Shown here piece after piece: positions 59,415 through 64,000 of a stretch of 64,000 bases of DNA. Each line of letters begins with the position of its first letter. Positions within the stretch are counted from its first letter, which is position 1. The stretch covers positions 186,001-250,000 of the forward strand of contig NZ_JAJNDA010000008.1 in assembly GCF_021026295.1 (NCBI RefSeq), written 5' to 3'. The notes below the pieces were generated by a model that worked only from the letters and a program-made list of their open reading frames with translations, did not search any database and was not told where the DNA came from. The stretch comes from Actinomycetospora soli (GTDB lineage Bacteria; Actinomycetota; Actinomycetes; Mycobacteriales; Pseudonocardiaceae). The translations under genes were made by a program, and so were the position numbers.

Positions 59415-60452
59415 CTAGGAGCGCGGCACGAGCTCCGACAGGTCCGTGCGGAACTGCATCGCCTTGTACGGCCAGTTGGTGTCGGTCTTCCACTGGCTGA
59501 CGACGAGGTGCAGGTTCTCCAGCGTCGACCCCGGCACCGTGTAGCCGCCGTAGAGCTGCGCGACGCGGCCGCCCGCGTGGTCCTCGTCGCCCCACCCGGC
59601 GCCGGCGACGACCGTGGCGCGCGGGGCGGTGTGCAGGTTCGCGGTCGGGTGGTCGAGCAGCAGCGCGTCGATCCGGTAGTTCCCGGCGTCGAAGACGACG
59701 AGCAGCCACCACTCGCGCCCGGACGCGTCGGGGACGCGGCGCAGGGACATCTCGCCGAACGCGCCGGGCAGCACCTCGGTCGGCGGGCGCCCCCAGTCCC
59801 AGCCGGTGCCGTCGAAGCCCCAGCCCTCCCAGGCCGCGGGGTCGTCCACGCGGTCGACGGGGACGCGGTGCAGGAGCAGCCCGTGCGCCCGCTGGAAGCT
59901 CGTCGTGAAGGCGTAGACCCAGGTGCCGTCGGTCTCCCAGGTGAGCATCTGGAACAGGCCGCCCTGGTGGTCGCCCGGCCAGCGGACGTCGGCGGGCTCC
60001 CAGGTGACGCCGGAGTCACGGGAGCGGTGCAGCTCGGTGGCCCGCGGGTGCCCGAGTTCGCGGCAGGCCATCACGTGCAGCCAGACGTCGTCCCCGAGCG
60101 TGATCATGTCCGTCGGCAGCACGGTGGAGATCCGGCGCAGCGACAGCATCGAGGTCCCCATCCGCCGCAGGCCCTTGTGCCGGTAGCCGACGACCTGCCG
60201 GGCGTACCCGTCCTCCCCGGCGCAGCCGGTCCAGGCCAGGCCCGTGTCCACCGACGCCGGGTCGGCGAAGAGCACCACCGGGGACCGCCAGCCCGGGCCG
60301 CCGACGCCGGCGATCTCGAACGTGTCGCCGAACACCGAGACGAGACGACCGTCCGGCGCGCGGACCGTGGCTCCGAGGTCGGTCCCGCCGACGCCGAAGC
60401 GGTCGGTGATGCCGGGACCGGTGAGATCGCAGATCTTGTGCGCGAGCGGCAT
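59415..60452 (-). CDS. DUF4185 domain protein
   Basis: The 345-residue protein has the five-bladed-propeller-like pattern of DUF4185 proteins, with FGDTFEI, SPVVLFAD, GLFQMLTWE and GGYTVPGSTLENLHLVVSQW repeats. No signal peptide is visible with ATG 60452, so it may be cytosolic or use a non-classical route. The family is probably carbohydrate-active but its activity is not established. It converges on the epimerase-like gene with a 24-bp gap. Confidence 0.8.
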   Translation of the reverse strand: MPLAHKICDLTGPGITDRFGVGGTDLGATVRAPDGRLVSVFGDTFEIAGVGGPGWRSPVVLFADPASVDTGLAWTGCAGEDGYARQVVGYRHKGLRRMGTSMLSLRRISTVLPTDMITLGDDVWLHVMACRELGHPRATELHRSRDSGVTWEPADVRWPGDHQGGLFQMLTWETDGTWVYAFTTSFQRAHGLLLHRVPVDRVDDPAAWEGWGFDGTGWDWGRPPTEVLPGAFGEMSLRRVPDASGREWWLLVVFDAGNYRIDALLLDHPTANLHTAPRATVVAGAGWGDEDHAGGRVAQLYGGYTVPGSTLENLHLVVSQWKTDTNWPYKAMQFRTDLSELVPRS

Positions 60453-60517
60453 GGGTCCAACCCTGCCAGGCGCGGTGATCACGCAACGACCGGAGAGCGG
60501 TCGGGAGAGAGAGTGTG

Positions 60518-60600
60518 TGGGCGAGGGGGGAGTTGAACCCCCACATCCTTCCGGATACACGGACCTGAACCGTGCGCGTCTGCCATTCCGCCACTCGCCC
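60518..60600 (-). tRNA. tRNA-Leu (anticodon CAG)
   Basis: On the minus strand an 83-nt class II tRNA folds: acceptor GGGCGAG/CTCGCCC, D arm with GGAATGGCAG, anticodon stem CACGG/CCGTG around TTCAGGT (anticodon CAG), a long variable arm and T arm GGGGGTTCAACTCCCCC. The discriminator is A and CCA is not encoded. A tRNA-Leu at this place upstream of fhaA is common in actinobacteria. Confidence 0.96.
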
Positions 60601-60777
60601 GGAGTGGTGCCGATCGGTGATCGACGTGGGGAACCCTAGCACCCCCGCCGAACCCCACCCCGAAGGAGGTCAACGGAGGCCGTTGCCCGACCGATACCAT
60701 CGAGGTGCCCCGCGCGGTGTGGCGACACTCCGGCGGGGCGACGAGGTCGGACGAGCGAGCCGGAGGAGGGATCGCGG

Positions 60778-62025
60778 GTGGGGCGCGCACAGCGCTTCGA
60801 GCGCAAGCTCGAGGGTCTGGTGGGTGACACCTTCGCGCGGGTCTTCGGCGGCAAGGTCGTTCCCCAGGAGATCGCACAGGCCCTCCGCCGGGAGGCGGAG
60901 GACAACGTGCGAGTCTTGGCCGGTGGGCGCCAACTGGCGCCCAATCACTACACGGTGGCGCTCAGCCCGGCCGACCACGACCGGTTGGCCGGGGACGAAG
61001 AGACCATCACCCACTCGCTGATCGACTGCGTGGAAGAGCACCTCACAGAGGGCGGGTGGGAGACATACGGTGAGGTCGTAGTCTCTCTGGAGCGTTCCGA
61101 CGCGCTGCACACGGGACAGTTCCGCACCAAGTCGTCCGTTGACCCCGACGCGTCGCGGCAGCGGACCGCGAGCCCCCGATCCGCAGGAGAGCACCCCATG
61201 AGCCAGGCACCCGGTCGGTACCCGGAGGAGCAGGACCAGCGCGGCTACGGCCAGCAGGGTCACCCGCAGCAGCAGCAGGGCTACGGGCAGGACCCGTACG
61301 GCCAGCAGCAGGGCTACCCGCAGCAGGGCTACGGGCAGGACCCGTACGGCCAGCAGCAGGGCTACCCGCAGCAGGGCTACCCGCAGCAGGGCTACGGGCA
61401 GGACCCGTACGGCCAGCAGCAGCAGGGCTACCCGCAGCAGGGCTACGACCAGTACGGCCAGCAGCAGGGGTACGACCCGTACGGCCAGCAGCAGGGCTAC
61501 GGCCAGCCCCAGGGCTACGACCCCTACGGGCAGCAGCAGGGCTACGGCCAGCAGCAGGGGTACGACCCCTACGGCCAGCAGCAGGGCTACGGCCAGCCCC
61601 AGGGCTACGCCGGCCAGCCGGGCTACGACCAGTACGGCGGCCAGTACGGCCAGCAGGGCTACGACCCCTACGGCCAGCAGCAGGGCGGCTACGACCAGTA
61701 CGGCCAGCAGGGCTACGGCGGCGTCCAGACCCGCCAGATGACCGCGACGCTGACGCTGGACGACGGCTCGAACCGCAGCTACCAGCTCGTGCAGGGCGCG
61801 AACGTCATCGGCCGCGGCCAGGACGCGCAGTTCCGGCTCGCCGACACCGGCGTCTCCCGCCGCCACCTCGAGATCAGCTGGGACGGCCAGCAGGCCACCC
61901 TGTCCGACCTCGGGTCCACCAACGGGACCACGGTGAACGGCACCCCGGTGCAGACCTGGCAGCTCGCCGACGGCGACACCATCCGGGTCGGCCACTCGGC
62001 GCTGCTGTTCCGCGCGCAGGGCTGA
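60778..62025 (+). CDS. fhaA: FhaA: DUF3662 and FHA domain protein
   Basis: The 415-residue protein starts with DUF3662 (residues 1-115), then a disordered linker of about 165 residues made of Gly, Tyr, Gln, Pro and Asp repeats, and a C-terminal FHA phosphothreonine-binding domain (about 325-415: [24 protein letters not shown]). In mycobacteria FhaA binds phosphorylated MviN and PknB-pathway proteins in cell-wall synthesis. GTG 60778 follows GGAGGAGGG. The GYQ linker is longer than in mycobacterial FhaA. Confidence 0.95.
   Translation: MGRAQRFERKLEGLVGDTFARVFGGKVVPQEIAQALRREAEDNVRVLAGGRQLAPNHYTVALSPADHDRLAGDEETITHSLIDCVEEHLTEGGWETYGEVVVSLERSDALHTGQFRTKSSVDPDASRQRTASPRSAGEHPMSQAPGRYPEEQDQRGYGQQGHPQQQQGYGQDPYGQQQGYPQQGYGQDPYGQQQGYPQQGYPQQGYGQDPYGQQQQGYPQQGYDQYGQQQGYDPYGQQQGYGQPQGYDPYGQQQGYGQQQGYDPYGQQQGYGQPQGYAGQPGYDQYGGQYGQQGYDPYGQQQGGYDQYGQQGYGGVQTRQMTATLTLDDGSNRSYQLVQGANVIGRGQDAQFRLADTGVSRRHLEISWDGQQATLSDLGSTNGTTVNGTPVQTWQLADGDTIRVGHSALLFRAQG
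61237..61720 (+). repeat. Tandem Gly-Tyr-Gln coding repeats in fhaA
   Basis: Roughly 480 bp of near-identical units of 15-36 bp, encoding variants of [10 protein letters not shown] and GYPQQ. In-frame expansion and contraction is likely. It is not a CRISPR: units are contiguous, coding and without unique spacers. Confidence 0.85.
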
Positions 62026-62034
62026 TCGCGCCTC

Positions 62035-62514
62035 GTGCCCGAACTCGTCCTCCAGCTCACCCGGGCGGCGTTCCTCGCGCTGCTCTGGCTGTTCGTCTTC
62101 GCCGCGCTACGGGTCGTGCGTTCGGACCTGTACGCCGCGTCGGGGCTACGGGCCGCGGTGCCAGGTCGACGCCCCTCCAAGGGAGGGGCGACGAAACCGG
62201 GCCGTGGTGGGGGCCGTTCCTCGGGTCCGAAGGCGCTCATCGTGACGGCGGGTGCGCTCGCCGGCACGCGGATCGCGCTCGACGGCCGGCCGATCATGCT
62301 CGGCCGCGCCGACGACTCGACCCTCGTGCTCGACGACGACTACGCGTCGACCCGTCACGCCCGCATCTCGCAGTCCGGGGACGACTGGTACGTCGAGGAC
62401 CTCGGGTCCACCAACGGGACCTACCTCGACCGCAACAAGGTCTCCGGACCGACCAAGGTGCCCCCGGGCACGCCGATCCGCATCGGCAAGACCGTGATCG
62501 AGCTCCGCACATGA
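62035..62514 (+). CDS. fhaB: FhaB: membrane-anchored FHA protein
   Basis: The 159-residue protein has one N-terminal membrane helix (about residues 8-25), a basic linker and an FHA domain with MLGRADDSTL, STRHARI and GSTNGTYLD. In mycobacteria FhaB (FipA) links FtsZ and FtsQ at division and is phosphorylated by PknA. GTG 62035 lies 9 bp after the fhaA stop. Confidence 0.94.
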   Translation: MPELVLQLTRAAFLALLWLFVFAALRVVRSDLYAASGLRAAVPGRRPSKGGATKPGRGGGRSSGPKALIVTAGALAGTRIALDGRPIMLGRADDSTLVLDDDYASTRHARISQSGDDWYVEDLGSTNGTYLDRNKVSGPTKVPPGTPIRIGKTVIELRT

Positions 62515-62597
62515 CCTCCACCGACGCCGCCGTCCCCGCCGCGCCCCCCACCCGGGTGCGGGCGCTCCGTGCCCCTGAGTGCAGGATCGTCCCGTGA
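62511..62597 (+). CDS. Possible 28-codon coupling ORF between fhaB and pstP
   Basis: An ATG overlaps the fhaB stop (ATGA) and the ORF stop overlaps the pstP GTG (GTGA). The 28-residue product has no motif. It may only pass ribosomes from fhaB to pstP. Confidence 0.25.
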   Translation: MTSTDAAVPAAPPTRVRALRAPECRIVP

Positions 62598-63973
62598 CCC
62601 TGGTGCTGCGCTACTCCGCCCGCAGCGACCGGGGCCTGGTCCGCCAGAACAACCAGGACTCGGTCTACGCGGGCCCGCGCCTGCTCGCTCTCGCGGACGG
62701 CATGGGCGGCCACGCCGCCGGCGAGGTGGCCTCGAAGCTGGTCATCGCCGCCCTCGTGCCGCTCGACGACGACGAGCCGGGCGACGACCTGCTCGGTGAG
62801 CTCGCCGAGGCGACCGCCCAGGGCAACGACGCGATCACGGAGCTCGTGAACGAGGAGCCCGACCTCGACGGCATGGGCACCACGCTCACCGCCGTCCTGT
62901 TCGCCGGCAGCCGCCTCGGGATGGTCCACGTCGGCGACTCCCGCGCGTACCTGTTCCGCGACGGCGTCCTCACGCAGATCACGCGGGACGACACCTTCGT
63001 GCAGTCCCTGATCGACGAGGGCCGGATCACCGAGGACGAGGCCGCGAGCCATCCGCAGCGCTCGCTGCTGCTGCGCGCCCTCACCGGGCACGACGTCGAG
63101 CCGTCGCTGACGGTGCGCGAGGCGCGCGCGGGCGACCGCTACCTGCTCTGCTCCGACGGCCTCTCCGGCGTCGTCAGCGCCGAGACCATCGCGGACGCGC
63201 TGACGATCGCCGACCCCCAGAGCTGTGCCGATCGGCTGATCGAGCTCGCCCTCAAGGGCGGCGGGCCGGACAACGTCACGTGCATCGTCGCGGACGTCGT
63301 CGACGTCGACTACGGCGAGCACGAGCCGATCTACGGGGGCGCCGCCGGCGACGGCCGCGCCGACCCGCCGCCGGCCGACTCCGCCGCCGCGCGGGCCTCG
63401 GCCGCGACGCTGACCCGCGCCGAGCCGTCGTCGCGACCGGACCCGCTCGCCTCGCGCGCCGAGTCCGCCCGCGCCCACGCCCGTCCCCGGCGCGGTCGCC
63501 TCGCCGTGGTGCTCGCCGTGGTCGGCGTGCTCGTGCTCGCCGGGCTGGGGCTACTCGTCACCCGCCTCTGGATCGCCCAGCAGTACTACGTCGGCGTGTC
63601 CGGCGACCAGGTCGTGATCTACCAGGGCGTCCGCGGTGACGCCCTCGGCGTGCGCCTGCAGGACGTCGCCGAGCAGACCGGCATCAGGGTCTCCGACCTG
63701 ACCCAGGTCGGCCGGACCTCGGTGCAGGGCGACTCGCTGCCCACCTCCGACCTCGACGCCGCCCACCGGACGGTGGAGCGGCTGCGCACCGACGAGCTCC
63801 TGCCCGAGTGCCAGCCGCCGGCGCCGATCGTGCCGACGCAGCCGGGCCAGCCCGGCCAGCCCGCCGCACCGACCCAGCCCGGTCAGACGGCGGCGCCCGG
63901 TGCCCCGGTCACCGCGGCCGCTCCGACCCAGTCCCCGCAGGTCCCGGGACGCGACTGCCGCGCGGTGCAGTAA
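62594..63973 (+). CDS. pstP: PstP: PP2C-type Ser/Thr phosphatase
   Basis: The 459-residue protein has a cytoplasmic PP2C domain (residues 1-240) with the metal-binding aspartates in NNQDSVY, LADGMGGH, GDSRAYL, CSDGLSG and GPDNVT. One membrane helix (about 308-330) leads to an extracellular domain of about 110 residues and a Pro/Thr/Gln tail ending in a cysteine pair region. It opposes PknA/PknB in growth control. GTG 62594, giving VTLVLRYSARSDRGLV, matches the mycobacterial N-terminus. Confidence 0.96.
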   Translation: MTLVLRYSARSDRGLVRQNNQDSVYAGPRLLALADGMGGHAAGEVASKLVIAALVPLDDDEPGDDLLGELAEATAQGNDAITELVNEEPDLDGMGTTLTAVLFAGSRLGMVHVGDSRAYLFRDGVLTQITRDDTFVQSLIDEGRITEDEAASHPQRSLLLRALTGHDVEPSLTVREARAGDRYLLCSDGLSGVVSAETIADALTIADPQSCADRLIELALKGGGPDNVTCIVADVVDVDYGEHEPIYGGAAGDGRADPPPADSAAARASAATLTRAEPSSRPDPLASRAESARAHARPRRGRLAVVLAVVGVLVLAGLGLLVTRLWIAQQYYVGVSGDQVVIYQGVRGDALGVRLQDVAEQTGIRVSDLTQVGRTSVQGDSLPTSDLDAAHRTVERLRTDELLPECQPPAPIVPTQPGQPGQPAAPTQPGQTAAPGAPVTAAAPTQSPQVPGRDCRAVQ

Positions 63974-64000
63974 TGGCGCGCCCCGCCCAGGCCGCGTCCC
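63973..64000 (+). CDS. Probable rodA/ftsW start, cut by window edge
   Basis: An ATG overlaps the pstP stop (TAATG) and an open frame reading MARPAQAAS runs out of the window. In actinobacteria the gene after pstP is the RodA/FtsW-type glycosyltransferase, so this is the likely identity. Only nine codons are visible. Confidence 0.55.

Noticed and set aside
61237..61720. Repeat array that might be taken for a CRISPR
   Set aside because: Units are in-frame coding repeats of fhaA with no spacers and no cas genes nearby.

Overview
The window is about 73% GC and comes from a high-GC actinobacterium. I place it in the Pseudonocardiaceae (Pseudonocardia or Actinomycetospora type) by inference. The reasons are the pstP-fhaB-fhaA block next to a class II tRNA-Leu, EspG/WXG-type secretion genes, a BfrB-type ferritin, a PIG-L family hydrolase, frequent GTG starts, GTGA/ATGA stop-start overlaps and leaderless-looking promoters. 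The right edge runs into the conserved origin-proximal cell-wall/division cluster (fhaA, fhaB, pstP, then the first codons of a probable rodA).

Layout. 1-1508: the end of a Rieske/DUF5914 gene and a CrtT-like methyltransferase, probably the edge of a carotenoid cluster. 1726-5060: ferric reductase-like flavohaem protein, ferritin, a DUF4328-like zinc-ribbon membrane protein and a rhodanese. 5137-10803: two acetate-type sodium symporter modules, each with a small DUF485-type partner, plus a LytTR response regulator. Its likely LytS-type kinase is at 14340-15545, separated by a three-gene ESX/EspG operon and a SohB-like peptidase. 15631-16947: Fpg/Nei glycosylase and a membrane protein. 16968-20951: a polyhydroxyalkanoate locus (depolymerase, XRE regulator, phasin-like protein, a small CxCxxC protein, synthase). 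21131-28181: methyltransferase, DUF6069-like protein, aldo/keto reductase, FdhA-type zinc dehydrogenase, a TPP-riboswitch-controlled CytX-type permease and a secreted DUF1996 protein with a Ser/Asp stalk. 28554-33158: a degenerate OmpR-type regulator, then a four-gene minus-strand operon ending in PIG-L, MsrA and an alpha/beta hydrolase. 33379-38142: cyclopropane synthase, SDR, RecB-like nuclease, DUF6474 protein. 38487-45213: an IclR-headed OpuC-type quaternary-ammonium ABC operon with three tandem substrate-binding lipoproteins, the last badly decayed. 46108-49005: an alcohol dehydrogenase, amidohydrolase and DUF59 operon of the kind that accompanies soluble di-iron propane/alkane monooxygenases, but with no monooxygenase genes here. 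49110-53540: a MetE-like zinc methyltransferase, an IclR regulator and a GH65 phosphorylase. 53842-60452: Ser/Thr kinase, MT0933-like protein, thioesterase, serS, a dTDP-glucose dehydratase-like protein and a DUF4185 protein.

Across this ordinary gene content the strongest unexplained signal is a set of three unrelated repeated palindromes at gene 3' ends. Family A is a 40-nt hairpin module that begins right after TAG stop codons (three copies). Family B is a hairpin whose 21-nt arms are identical in two copies 19.8 kb apart, with different loops. Family C is a 71-bp near-palindrome duplicated 176 bp apart. These, the orphan monooxygenase-accessory operon and the graded decay of the three binding proteins are the items I would follow first.
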